Source: Pelargonium nanum
Lineage: Eukaryota > Streptophyta > Magnoliopsida > Geraniales > Geraniaceae
NCBI GenBank assembly: GCA_036897485.1
Contig: JAYMTF010000041.1
Coordinates: forward strand, 1 to 64,000
Length of the DNA: 64,000 nt
Direction: 5' to 3'
Each line of letters starts with the position of its first letter. Within the stretch, counting starts at the first letter, position 1. The position numbers and the translations under genes are program-made. Under the pieces are notes generated by a model. It was given only the letters and a program-made list of their open reading frames with translations. It was not told where the DNA came from and searched no databases. Shown here piece by piece: positions 11,758 to 22,824 of the stretch.

Positions 11758-12816
11758 CTATATTCTGAGCAAAGTACACCCAAGAATCGTTCCGCAACAT
11801 CGCGTCATTGGCGCCGCCTGGCGCCAAGCTGGCCTCTCGCCACCAACGGTTAGGACATCAACATCGGACATTGGTTTGATGTCCCAGTTCCACCTGTCTG
11901 GACCAATCACCCCTCCTATCACATAGATCTCGTCTCCCAACCCGATCATCGCAAAATCAATCCTCCTCCTGAACTCAGACGCCGAGACCACTACCTTTTT
12001 CGCTTCCCCTTCTTGCTTGAAAATGAGACCGTGGCTCATCACGTATATTGCGTCCTGAACGGCGGCCATTGGACCCTGTAGCCAACCGTAGTCTTTAACT
12101 GTCCAGCCAGATCCCGACTTGTCCAGGACTTGCGCTGTTGACAGCCCTTTGTGCAGCACGTGCACCTTCCCGCCAATGACCAATCCCGAGCACGCTGAAT
12201 TGTGAGTGCGGTGGAGATCGGAGATTGGAAACCATACGTCCTTCTCGGGATCATACATTTCTGCCTGAGAAATTGATTTGCGGCAACTTGTGAACCCGCC
12301 TGCAGCGACAATCTTCCCGCCCAAAACACAACACGCAAACCTTGCACGAGGCACAAGCATTGGTGCGCGCTGTGTCCAGTGCCGTATTATAGGGTCATAC
12401 GACCAGACCTCGTTGGTCGCAAAACTCCCGTCTTGGTCACCGGTCATCAGGTCAACAGCATCGCTACCACCGCCTATTACAAACAACTTTCCGGCGGTGG
12501 AGACCACTCCAAAGTGGGCGAGATGCCTGATTTTCGAGGGAAGAACTGGGAGGGTCATCCAGAGGTCTCGGATAGGGTCGTAAAGTTGCCATAGATTCTC
12601 AGGTTCAAAAGCACTAACGCATAATAGATCTTCTGATGAACCAACCTCCTTCCGAACTTTAAATAGTTCATTGCTACGGACAGCGGCTCGCCAGGAACGA
12701 GAAACAAGTTCCAACCTAGGATGGAGGTAGAAAGGGACCCGTGCGAGGCACCTGAGGGCAACAGCATCAGGGAGACCTTCAATCAATCCGGGCATAATAG
12801 CCACTGTTTCATCCAT
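11758..12816 (-). CDS. SKIP30: F-box/kelch-repeat protein, SKIP30-like
   Basis: Intronless 352-residue coding region. The N-terminal F-box is about residues 11-55 (LIEGLPDAVALRCLARVPFYLHP, then LVSRSWRAAVRS). A kelch propeller follows, with repeats such as FVIGGGSDAV, VAAGGFTSCRKSISQAEMYDP and YVIGGVIGPDRWNWDIKP. These proteins are substrate adaptors of SCF E3 ubiquitin ligases: the F-box binds the SKP1-like subunit and the kelch domain binds the target. The sequence and length closely match Arabidopsis SKIP30 as I remember it. The model starts at MDETVAIMPG; the family start is nearer the second Met, so residues 1-7 are uncertain. The 5' UTR is split by a long intron. Confidence 0.93.
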   Translation of the reverse strand: MDETVAIMPGLIEGLPDAVALRCLARVPFYLHPRLELVSRSWRAAVRSNELFKVRKEVGSSEDLLCVSAFEPENLWQLYDPIRDLWMTLPVLPSKIRHLAHFGVVSTAGKLFVIGGGSDAVDLMTGDQDGSFATNEVWSYDPIIRHWTQRAPMLVPRARFACCVLGGKIVAAGGFTSCRKSISQAEMYDPEKDVWFPISDLHRTHNSACSGLVIGGKVHVLHKGLSTAQVLDKSGSGWTVKDYGWLQGPMAAVQDAIYVMSHGLIFKQEGEAKKVVVSASEFRRRIDFAMIGLGDEIYVIGGVIGPDRWNWDIKPMSDVDVLTVGGERPAWRQAAPMTRCCGTILGCTLLRI

Positions 12817-14540
12817 TTATAAATATTCTTCAACAGAAATTTGCCGCTACGCTCTAAACAGCATTACCCACCAATCTGAAATATTAGCATGGAAAAGGAA
12901 ATATTAATTAAGCAAGCAAGGAAACAGTTAATATATATAGTTCGTGACTATGAGCTAAACCAGCACGTTATATTTCTGGTACAAAATGAAAGATATTGGA
13001 CCATAATGTTCTCTATTTGCAAGGTTCGTTGTGATGTATCCCATTAACTAACCCACAAATCCTCCGCAGTTTAACATGTTGAGATCTAATTTTTCACTTA
13101 GCATAAGCAATGAATCATCTTACTCTCAGCAACATTTTAACCAGAGAAAAAAAAGGCTCATTCTCAGCAACACTCCAAAAAGGCCTTCCAAAGACAAACT
13201 GAGGACATGAAATGGAGGAAATAAACTCGTTGGTGATGTTCATCTACAAGCGGAGTAGCTGCCAAAGAAGCAGCACCTATATAATAGCTACATGATCTCA
13301 CAGTTCCCACAATATAAACTTAAAGATTCCATAACAAAAACCTGAACACTTCTCAATGCCCCATAAGATAAACTAGCACAATAAGTAGAGCAAAATGAGA
13401 ATACATGATTAAGCACAAAAGAGTGGCACATAGAATGCTAATAGCACACTATTTTCTGGTTCTTGCACATTTTATGACTGAAAAAGCACCATTAATGCAC
13501 AGAAAAATTGCCCAACAGCCAAGTTCCACAGTAGGAGGTACTTCTCTACTTTTCCCATGAGATGAAATATTTGTCAGAAGTCGTTTTAGCATACCAATCT
13601 ACATATGGTGCTTAATGATTGAATATCGATCGTGTCATTTTTTAAAAGCAATAGAATGTTAAATATCAGAAACATGTGCAACTTGTCATAACATATGCTC
13701 TCATAGATGAGTTACATCGGAGTCCATTGAAATTGAATTATGACATAAACTGTTTTGGGATTACAAAAGATTAACTAAAACAGTTGTTCTTCATAATTTA
13801 AAAAAAACGGTTCTTCAAAGAAATAGACTGTCAACTAGCAATAACAAAGGTTCAATGCTTTATGTTCAGCCGGAGGGGACTTCATACAATAATGTAATAC
13901 CGTCACCGTTGAGACAATAAGAGGGATAATTGAACATATAACTAGAATCAACAATTTGTTAGCAATAGACCACGATACACCCTATAAATATCAAAACCCA
14001 AGTGCATTTCCACATATGCAACACAAAAATGATGAGAATCTTTGTGCAACACACCAACTGAACCACACAAAACAAATTCAATCCAATAATCAAGAGTTCA
14101 CAATCTAACATCCTGTACAATAACCCACTTCCAAATTAATTCAAAACTTCCAGAAACCAAAACAAACTGCAATTCAAGCCATGACACAAAGTCACAAACA
14201 CAACAACCTTGAAGGACAAAGACAACAGCTTTCACCACAACTTCAAGTTTAACACAAAACCCAAGTTCGAATTCAACGTCAAGAACAATGGGTATCAATC
14301 AATTGCAGATTTAAACCAGCTCTTGAGCAAATCAATCTCAAATTGTTGCCAGGAAAGAGTAATATACTAAAATGGTTCTGATTGCATCACACGAAGAGAA
14401 AAGGAGATGGAGAGAGGAGAGTGTGTGCTTTACCTGAAAGAAACAATCGGCGAGAAATGGAAGATTAGAGCTGGGATTGTTCAGATTCCTGCGGAGACAG
14501 AGAGGTAGCGTTGGATTTGGCTGCGCCAACGAAGAAGAAG
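12817..14540 (-). other. 5' UTR of the SKIP30-like gene with a 1.56 kb leader intron
   Basis: Reading right to left, a leader exon of about 100 bases ends at 14434 with donor GTAAAG. The intron runs to an acceptor (TTTCAG) at 12876, and exon 2 continues from 12875 into the ATG at 12816. No coding frame in the intron looks real. The splice sites are clear, but the transcription start near 14530 is a guess. Confidence 0.65.
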
Positions 14541-16408
14541 ATGCATAGAGAAAAGAGAAGAAAGGGCTTTAACATAACAAAAACAATTTTATACATTTAT
14601 TTCATTTTGTACAAATGGTTCTATGTTTTTTTTTATACTGTAATTAATATTATTGAAATTATAAGTCAAATAAAGTTAACACTATTTTTTTAAGAAAAAA
14701 ATTGAGTAATAAGTAATGACCGAGCGATGGGATGAGATTTAGCTAAGTTAACGAGAAAATGTTTTCTCACAATTAGAGCTCGTTCATTTTTGGATGACCA
14801 CTTGTTGAACATGCCTCCAAACGACCACTAAGTGTTGTGAGAAAAAGTACTATATATCGAGCCCGTGACACCAGCCCTTGAAGTTCTCGTAAGCTCCCTA
14901 AAAACACAAGGAGTTGCACAACTCATTTTGGACTACATCAAAGACTACACATTATGCCTTCAAAGAGCGCTAACCAAATGTGAGGCTTAGCCCCTTTCCC
15001 TACGAGGTTCTCTCAAGCTCACAACCACAATATTGTGCACCTCGCTGCAACGCGAGATATTCGCACATTGGTGTCTTTCTAGCCTCACATTTATATTTCA
15101 TAGGTTGTTGATGACAACATAAAGAGATAAACAAACCACGAGTCAGTAATATGAATATCAATCAGTTGGGAGGGCACGTATTGTAACCATGTTGCGGTGT
15201 TTCTAGAAGTATGATTGATGTTCAAACTAATGTGTGTTTTTACTTGTTATAGTATGTCATGTTTTTGTTCGAGTTGGACATATCCAAAAAAAAGGTTATA
15301 TGCAGGATTTCTTTGTTTTTAGTAGATTATTTGAACAACTATTATATAGACGCTTAAATTTGAGTTTCAGGATTTTCATGACTTTATCAAATCAGGATAA
15401 CAATGACCCGCATACCAAAACTCAAAATTGAAGCAAAATGAGTCGTTAGCCAAGTTCTGACAAGTCCTCTACGCTTATCTAAACAGGTCGTGCTAAAACG
15501 TCTACATGTATGATGGGTCATATTTTTAAGACTAAGTATGATAAAAATGTACATCTAAATATTTTCTAAAAATGTCCTAGTTTGATTGATTAACTGAACA
15601 TAGATCCAAAAGTCAAAATATGAAATTTATAAATAGTCATGGCGTAGAACACAAGCATGCATAATTAGTAAATTTGAAGTGTTTCATTTTCATAATTTAT
15701 AGGTCCAACTGTCCTTTTTTTATATGGTTTATTGCTCTAATAATTCAATTTTTAAATAGTCTACAAGAACTATTGTAGACTTGTCGTTGGGTTTGTGCTC
15801 ACTTCCGACACCACTCCTTCATCATCGGATCAGTATTGACTTTCAAAAAACAATTTGGGACAATTGTCATTATTAAAGCCCAATCAATCTTGATAGTATC
15901 AATTCCCGAAACATTATATTAAACACACGAAAAAAACAATACGTTAAATAAAACGTGCATGTGTAATACCTTTCAATCTGGAAGATACGTAACTCGAGTT
16001 TCAAATTAAAAATGTTAATTCTAAAGAGACTTTGACCGAGTTGATTCAGTTGTAAAATTTGAGCCGGTTTTTTTAATTCAAAATTAACTTTAAACTATGA
16101 AATATGAAATATATGTCACATATATTATACCCGTCATTTGGTACATTAAATTTTGTACCAAAAAAAATAAACCATTTAATATATTTTCTCATAAAACAAC
16201 AACAACTAATTCATATCCAAAAAAAACATGAACATGTATAGCTATAACTAACATGCCAAAAACTCCTAACTAACTTGCACTCTTCTCATTGCTTCAACAT
16301 ATGATTAATCCAAAATTTACCTTAGTGGTTGAACTCCAAAACCCACTTTCAAATCTACCATTAGTAAATTACAACTTTACCCTCCAAAACCTCCAACACC
16401 ATCCACAT
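14541..16408. other. Intergenic region, no gene seen
   Basis: AT-rich DNA between the divergent SKIP30-like and LTPG genes. A denser, less AT-rich segment at about 14770-15090 reads like decayed repeat but shows no recognisable ends or protein. Short frames such as 15234-15431 have no gene-like composition. Confidence 0.5.
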
Positions 16409-16414
16409 TATAAA
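16409..16414 (+). promoter_or_regulatory. TATA box of the LTPG gene
   Basis: TATAAA lies 60 bases upstream of the ATG at 16474, in a CA-rich context. It implies a short leader of roughly 30 bases. Confidence 0.55.
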
Positions 16415-16473
16415 CCAATCACTTCCCAACACATAGTCTTCAAGAACCTTAAATTCTTGGAGATATTAAGAGA

Positions 16474-17877
16474 ATGGAAGGTTCCAATATTAGGGCTTTG
16501 TTCCAAAAGTTACTTGCAATTCTACTAATTTTGGGGGTTTCAATTAGGGCACAAGTATCCACACCATGCACATCCTCAATGGTCACTAGCTTCACACCAT
16601 GCTTCAATTACATCACCGGAAGCTCGGCCAACGGCTCGTCTCCGACCGGCGACTGCTGCGACTCTGTTCGGTCGCTCACCGGAACTAACATGGACTGTCT
16701 TTGCCTTGTCCTAACTGCCAATGTTCCTCTCCAACTGCCCATTAACCAAACCCTAGCTCTTGCTCTCCCTAGGGCATGTAATGTGGCTGGTGTGCCCTTG
16801 CAATGCAAAGGTATATATATACTATTTCTAATCATAGCTCAAAATTTGAAACTAACCCATGAGAATCCGAAACCCGACTATCATTTTTTTCGGATTTGAA
16901 TTGCATACGTTTGTGAGAAAATTACAAATTGGCCTGGGCAGGCTCACACTTAAAACCCTTTAAGGCCTAAGGATGCTCTTGTTTCAGTAGTACAAAATTT
17001 AGACTTGAATTCGAAACTCGACACACATTTTCTTTTATGAACGTGAGCTGCATGAAATAGACTCAACTAATTTATGGGTCGAATTTTTCGTGAGAAAATT
17101 GTAAATCGGTTTGGACAAACCCCCACCTAAGGGTGTTCATATTATGGAATAGATCGAACATATTCGGTCATAATCGTTAAATTTGTTACTACTACTTCAT
17201 TCTCTGATGATATGGTCATATAGATATTTTTTTTTTTTCTTTCGATTTTATGATATAGATATTTTTAAATGCACATTTTGGTGAATTTTATTTTTGCAGC
17301 CTCTGGTTCACCACTTCAAGCTCCAGGTACAATCTATATATGTTAACAATAAATTATTTTTTGTCTTTAAATTAATTAAAAAATAATGAGTTTAAAAGTA
17401 GATTCATTTATTGGCAGGTCCTGTCCAACTTGGCCCAACCCTTCCTCCTACGCCTGAGGCCTCCTTTAGTCCACAAGGTAATATGGCCCACTAATTGTGC
17501 TCATTCCAACACAACCGGTTTAATTATCGTGTTTGTATTAGATCATACAATATGAGTTTAAATGTGTCACATTCGTGTCGTATATAAACAATTTTGAACA
17601 CGATTTGATACCGCAATGTTTTTGGGCAGCTTCAAAAGCAGCAGCTGTGGGGCCAGCACTGCCACCGTCAGATCAAACATCAATAGCTCCTTCACCGTTG
17701 GATCCAGAAGATGAAACCCCGACGGCCACTCCACGGATCCGACCGGTGCATTATCCGACAACCTCGGATTCGTCGAACCTATTTGCCTCATCGTATCTGC
17801 AACTAATGATGATCTTAGGAGCAACAGTGCAGCTCACGTGCTCCATTTTGGTGGTTAATTTTGGATCGGATGTGTAA
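16474..17877 (+). CDS. GPI-anchored non-specific lipid transfer protein (LTPG type)
   Basis: Four exons (16474-16810, 17300-17326, 17418-17477, 17630-17877), all phase 1, give 223 residues. A signal peptide spans about 1-26 (LLAILLILGVSIRA). Next comes the eight-cysteine lipid-transfer fold with spacing C, C, CC, CxC, C, C (TPCTSS, TPCFNY, GDCCDS, MDCLCL, RACNVA, LQCK). A Pro/Ser/Thr-rich linker follows, then a hydrophobic C-terminal segment (LQLMMILGATVQLTCSILVV), as in GPI-anchored LTPs. Known members bind lipids at the cell wall face and help deliver cuticle or suberin lipids. Odd point: the hydrophobic tail ends in NFGSDV, whereas GPI signals usually end hydrophobic. The tiny exons 2-3 in the linker are typical of this family. 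Confidence 0.88.
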
Positions 17878-18438
17878 TGGAACTTAAGTGATGTACTCGT
17901 ATAATAAATGCTAATATAATATTTCCCATAATTTGTTCGTTTAATTTTTAATAAAATGTAACTGCACTTTAGCGATTAAATTGTTAGAAAATGAAGTATT
18001 ACAAATACTAAACTAACGAAAGAGTTCGAAATATAAAATAACTCGTATATCTTCTTTTCCTTAAATACACTTGAAAACGACTAAACTATCAGAGTGTGTC
18101 CGAAAAAACGCGTCTACACATGTGTTGTGTCCCACAAAGAAAACGAAGGAAAGAAACACTCAGCGTTGTTCACGGTCGTGGTTCATGGATCACAAGCATG
18201 GGCCCCATCCTAACAACCAAATAGGAAACGCTAGAGCTAATAAAAAGTTACAAAATATGACACGTGAGTGTTTTTAGTCTGACTCATTTACAACCCGCAT
18301 TGTCAGTTCTACGAGGTTACAATAGAACATCGAGGAAGTAGCTAGAAATTGACAAAAATAGCAAACTCAAAAGAGAACCCACAAACTTTATCCAATTATT
18401 AAGGCCACAACTATCACCAAAAATAGGCATAAACTTGC
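17878..18438. other. Intergenic between the LTPG gene and the peptide cluster
   Basis: The LTPG 3' UTR has an AATAAA-like stretch (TAATAAATGC near 17901). The promoter flank of the first Ole e 6-like gene follows. The frame at 18071-18277 lacks support. Confidence 0.5.
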
Positions 18439-18446
18439 TATAAAAT
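18439..18446 (+). promoter_or_regulatory. TATA box of Ole e 6-like gene 1
   Basis: TATAAAAT lies 110 bases upstream of the ATG at 18556, consistent with a leader of about 80 bases. Confidence 0.55.
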
Positions 18447-18555
18447 CCCCAAAAACTCACATTCCCAACCATCAAGCCTTGTGGTAGAGAAACATTGCAA
18501 GCCAATCTTTAACCAAAAAAGAGAGAAACACAAGCTTATATATATATAAATAAAA

Positions 18556-19612
18556 ATGGCCAACAAGCTTGTTGCAGTGTTTCTCATGAGCATAGTTGTT
18601 TTTGCAACAATGCAACTCCACAAGGTTGATGCAAAAAGCAAAGAAGATCAATTATATGGCAAAATCTTTGACAAGTGCATGAAAGATTGCAATGAGGATG
18701 GTCACCACTACACTTTTTGTGAGGTCAAGTGTGATGAAGATACAACTGAGGACATGGATACCTGTAAGTCATTACATTTTGATCCATCGATTATTCGTTT
18801 TGTTTCGAACTGGTAACATATTTGATCATAAAATAAGCTATTTTGTTTCAAATCGGTCCAAGCCTTACCGGTTGACGTGACGATTTTTTGGAACATTTTT
18901 GTTGACGTGGCGACCACATAATGCTAATGTTAGTTAAATTCACTGAAGAGGACAATTTGAAAAAAAAAAATGTATAACTGAGGGACATGATCATCACACC
19001 AATTTTGTGAAAATTTTGTCCCTCAATTAATCATATGTTATTTTGTTTCAAATCAGGTTGACGTGACAATTTTTTCTGGAACATTTATGTTGATATAGCG
19101 ACCATGTAGTAGTAATGTTAGTTAAATTTACTGATGGGGACAATTTGAAAAGAAAATTGTATAACTGAGGGATATGATCACCACGCCGGTTATGTCCAAT
19201 TTGGTCCCTCGATTATTCATTTTGTTTTGAATTGGTATATCCAAACAATTCATTTAGTTCCAATTTGGTCACTAACTATGTTATTTTGTTTCGAATCGGT
19301 AAAATCCGTACTGGTGCCGTCAAATTAAGCAAACGTGACATTTTTTTTTCTAAAACGTTTTTGTTGACGTGGCGCGACCACCTGACGCTTAAGTTAGATA
19401 AATTTACTAAAACCACAATTTTGTTTCAAAATTGTATAATTGAGAGACGTGATCGCCAAGTCAATGTTGTAAAGGTACCGATTGCTTATCGAAAAAAGTC
19501 AATGTTGTCCAATTTGATCCCTGAAACATTGAATAATATTAACAATTTGTTGTTGTTGATTTTTGCAGTTTTGATGAAGAAATTGAGGTTGCTTGCTCCT
19601 CGTAGCAATTGA
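18556..19612 (+). CDS. Ole e 6-like cysteine-rich secreted peptide, copy 1 (two cysteines lost)
   Basis: Two exons, 18556-18763 and 19569-19612 (phase 1), encode 83 residues. A signal peptide spans about 1-26 (LVAVFLMSIVVFATMQL, then HKVDA). The mature part reads KIFDKCMKDCNEDGHHYTFC and EVKCDEDTTED, then the exon-2 tail FLMKKLRLLAPRSN. This matches the small pollen-allergen family of olive Ole e 6, a two-helix peptide with six cysteines. Here the first family cysteine is Ile and the sixth is Thr, leaving four. The reading frame, signal peptide and TATA box are intact, so the gene looks functional and not dead. The function of the family is unknown beyond pollen expression of the founder. Paralogues follow at 21776 and 24326 in the same orientation. 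Confidence 0.8.
18770..19560. repeat. Intron built of three tandem-like copies of the TTTGGTCCCTC repeat
   Basis: The intron of Ole e 6-like gene 1 (18764-19568) is nearly all repeat. Phrases such as TTGACGTGACGATTTTTTGG, GTTGACGTGGCG and TATAACTGAGGGACATGATC recur three times (about 18870, 19057 and 19330) with increasing divergence. Noncoding; the same family occurs at 6600-6790 and 46860-47110. Confidence 0.7.
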
Positions 19613-20428
19613 TTGAATCACAGACATGCAGAATGTAGAGAGGCCAAGCCTGCAACCATATTAATTATGATCTTTGGAGTTTTGCTCAATTTAATTACAT
19701 GTAATGTTGGCCACAACAATTGTACCTCAAAAAACTAACAATAAAAAAAAAATTATTCTTATCTAAATTTATATTTGTTCTTCAATTGTTTGTTATTGTT
19801 GTGCTTAATTTGTGATTATTGCTTTGAGGGTCATTCATTTAGTTGTTGGAAAAAGTAAATAAAATTCTAGTAACTCAGATGTTAATAATTGAAGACATTT
19901 CAACTCATGATTTTTATGGAATTTGAAATACTGATATCCAACATGTGACAATTTTCTAAGAATTCAGTTTAAAATAGTCAAACAAACTACCCCATAGATA
20001 TTCAAATCAACAATTAATCTAAAAATTATACGGGTTAATTAAACACTAATGTTTCCTTCCAAATAACAATGTTAGAGTAGTGTTATGATTTCAAAAAATA
20101 AAAAATGTTAGAGTAGTGTTATATGTTTCAAATCGGATACACAAATATTTGTACAAATTGAGGTCTCAAGTACAAGATGGAACATTGACCAATTTATTAA
20201 TAACTCAATTGAATTCATGTTGTGTGCTAAATATACAATATGTCGGACGCTCTATGTCAGAAATTCACGAAAGGTGATCGTATGATCATATATATATATT
20301 GTATTGTTATTAATTTGTTAATTAAGATCGCCAAATTTTTTAAAAATATATGATTTTTTTTGGAATAGTACCATGGAATAATGACTCTAATATGCTATCA
20401 ATATAACTTGGTTAAAACGAGCTAATAC

Positions 20429-20610
20429 CACTACAACATATAAGTGAATTGGCCGCGGTTCAGAATGGCAAACTTAAGGCCCAGGTTAAAGTCCTATACC
20501 GCGGTTTTGGGCTTTTGGGCCGCAGTTCTAATAACCGTATCCTAATATATCTTTAGATTACGGTTTTAAAGTCTATTTTCTTGCGGTTTTTAACTGCAGA
20601 CATGGTAATT
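20429..20610. mobile_element. CACTA-like (EnSpm) terminal fragment
   Basis: It starts with CACTACAACA, and the next 170 bases contain several short inverted motifs of the GCGGTT/AACCGC type (CCGCGGTTTTGG, GGGCCGCAGTT, TTGCGGTTTTTAACTGC). This is the usual look of CACTA subterminal regions. No opposite end with TAGTG and no transposase are present, so it is a solo end or non-autonomous relic. Confidence 0.5.
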
Positions 20611-21397
20611 AAATATCAATATGCAAATAGAGAGTTAAGTGGATTAGAGCCGATATTTTGAAGTAAAACTCACAAATTTTTAACATAAAACTCAAAATTT
20701 GTTTTTTTTTTTATATAACGAATTAGTAATCCACAACCCCCTGTAAAATCAAGTTCCGATTAGACATTTCTAACTCGAATTCAAAATACCCGACCCCAAC
20801 TCGTCCTAAAACCCAAATACCACCTCTAATGTCAATCCCCTTATACTACATGCGACTTTACTTCCATAAACAAAACAAGAAGAAAAAAAAAGTGAGTCAA
20901 CCAATAAACTGGAAAATCACACATTTTTAAATGTTCAGTTGTACTTTTGTGTATTTATTTATACAATTGTGTTTAGCAAGCTTTTCTCATATCCAAATAA
21001 TTGATTAAAATATGTGTTAGAACTATATACACATATATATAAACTATTACAAAGTTAAAAAAAATCAAATCCAATAAATTCATTTAAACTCATAACACTG
21101 GCCAATTAAAATTTAGATCATATAAAATTCACACATGAAACAATTAATAAGTCTTTGATGTGTTGATATCTATTACATGGCCAATTTAGAGGAGAATTAG
21201 GTCTTCTCCTTTTAGTAACTAAGTTTCATGAATCCGAGAATGTTTAATGAATCGTTTATGTAAATTCACATCTCCGCAATTCTAAAACCTCTCGTCTAAA
21301 AGAATGTCAAACACTCGATATCAAATTCGACGCATACAAATTCACATTTTTGAACTATTTGAGTAATTTCGCAAGTACATAATTCTTAAAAACACTT

Positions 21398-21483
21398 AAC
21401 ATTATATTTGACGTGTTACACAAATTCACATTTTTGAACGAACATTATATTTGACGTGTTACACAAATTCACATTTTTGGACA
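21398..21483. repeat. 43-bp tandem duplication
   Basis: AACATTATATTTGACGTG, followed by TTACACAAATTCACATTTTTG, occurs at 21398 and again at 21441 without visible change in the first 39 bases. Recent slippage-type duplication. Confidence 0.85.
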
Positions 21484-21676
21484 ATTTGTGTGAATCACAC
21501 AAGTCCCCTCGTTTTAGAGAAAAACTAGGAAATCACTTGTTCAAACAATCTATGTCGCACTTTTCGTGTCACAAAACTATAGACATCATGATGCTATTAA
21601 TGCGATTGAAATGGTAATAACAACCGCGAGTTTTCGGTAAAAACTTGACTCACAAAACAAGGCTAATAACAATTCC

Positions 21677-21684
21677 TATATAAA
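21677..21684 (+). promoter_or_regulatory. TATA box of Ole e 6-like gene 2
   Basis: TATATAAA lies 92 bases upstream of the ATG at 21776, at nearly the same spacing as in copy 1. Confidence 0.55.
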
Positions 21685-21775
21685 TTCCCTCCTCCAACTA
21701 GCTAGCAAAATAAATAAATAAAATAATAAAAAATATTTATTTGTTTAGTTTCTTAAAATAAAAAATAAATAAAAG

Positions 21776-22824
21776 ATGGCAAAGAAGCTTGTGACATTGC
21801 TTCTCATGTGCATTGTTGTAGCTGCAACATTGCAAACTTGTGCGGCGGATCCGAATTACGCGCCGTCGCCGGAAGCCCGGAAAAAGTTTGCGAGAGAATA
21901 TGATGCGTGCATGAAACCATGCATGAAGAAATGCGACCGCGACGGGAAGCAATACACGGATTGTGAAATCAAGTGCGACGAAGATTGCTCCGAGAAGGAG
22001 GATAATGGTAACTTCTTTTTTCATTTGTTGAAAAAACGAGCATGTTAGAGGTAGCAATTCGGGTTGTATGTCTTTCAGGTTCAAAACATTGCATGCAAAA
22101 TGCACGAGTCTAATCCAATCCACAATTTCTCAAGAAACATCATTGACCCAATAATTGATCGGATCCAATTAATGTTTACTCGGATCAACAATTTTTCGGG
22201 TTGTCCTTTGGGTGCTCGGTCCAAATTGATGGCTTTAGAACCTGTAGATTAACTGGGAGGAGTTGTTTCATCTTAATATGAAGTTACGTTAGGTTACAAG
22301 TATGGGAGGTTACTAATTTGGATCATCCTTTGGGCGCTTGGTTTTTCCTGACTTGAATCGTGATTAGTTAGTGCCCAACCAACCAACTCCTCCCGTTCCC
22401 ACCAACGAGTTCCTCAAACCTATAAATTTTTGCATAGGTCACACTCGAGGTTCCTCTAAACCAATCTTGAATTCACCCAAATGTCCTCGAACATATAGAT
22501 CGACTTTCCGCCTCCAATGCTCCAAGAGATATAAGATCTAATGTATTCTATGTCTTTGCACAAACTTTTCCAAATCGAGTCAAGCCTCCTACTCTTTCTT
22601 TTATTCAAATTGATTTTCCTCCGCGTTATTAGAGTTGAACTCTTACTGATTCTCTAACTATACACACGTTTGATTTTTTAATTATTTTTAAATCATTGTT
22701 CATTCTTCAATTATTGCTCTTTTATATAACAGATAAAGTGAGAACGTACAATGCTGAAAGCAAAAAAGAGGAGAAGGAGAAGGAGAAGGACCAGAAGGAG
22801 AAGCAAGGCAGGAAAAGGAAATAA
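21776..22824 (+). CDS. Ole e 6-like cysteine-rich secreted peptide, copy 2 (charged tail)
   Basis: Two exons, 21776-22007 and 22733-22824 (phase 1), encode 107 residues. A signal peptide of about 25 residues (LVTLLLMCIVVAATLQTCAA) is followed by DPNYAPSPEARKKFAREYDA. The full six-cysteine Ole e 6 pattern comes next: ACMKPCMKKC, then TDCEIKCDEDC. The second exon is longer than in its paralogues. It adds a strongly charged Lys/Glu tail (SKKEEKEKEKDQKEKQGRKR plus K) ending in a stop at 22822-22824. The intron position is identical to copies 1 and 3, so the genes are tandem duplicates. The charged tail may have arisen from a changed acceptor or from GAGAAG repeat growth; it is not part of the Ole e 6 founder. 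Confidence 0.82.

Larger units (their letters stand above)
19613..21676. other. Intergenic region between peptide genes 1 and 2
   Basis: AT-rich DNA holding a CACTA-like fragment (20429-20610) and a 43-bp tandem duplication (21398-21483). No coding frame, RNA gene or other feature is convincing. Confidence 0.55.

Noticed and set aside
12039-12356. 105-codon frame inside the F-box/kelch gene
   Set aside because: Out-of-frame shadow of the strongly conserved kelch domain.
14600-14700. Possible small gene at 14511-14693
   Set aside because: AT-rich frame overlapping the SKIP30-like leader; no recognisable residues.
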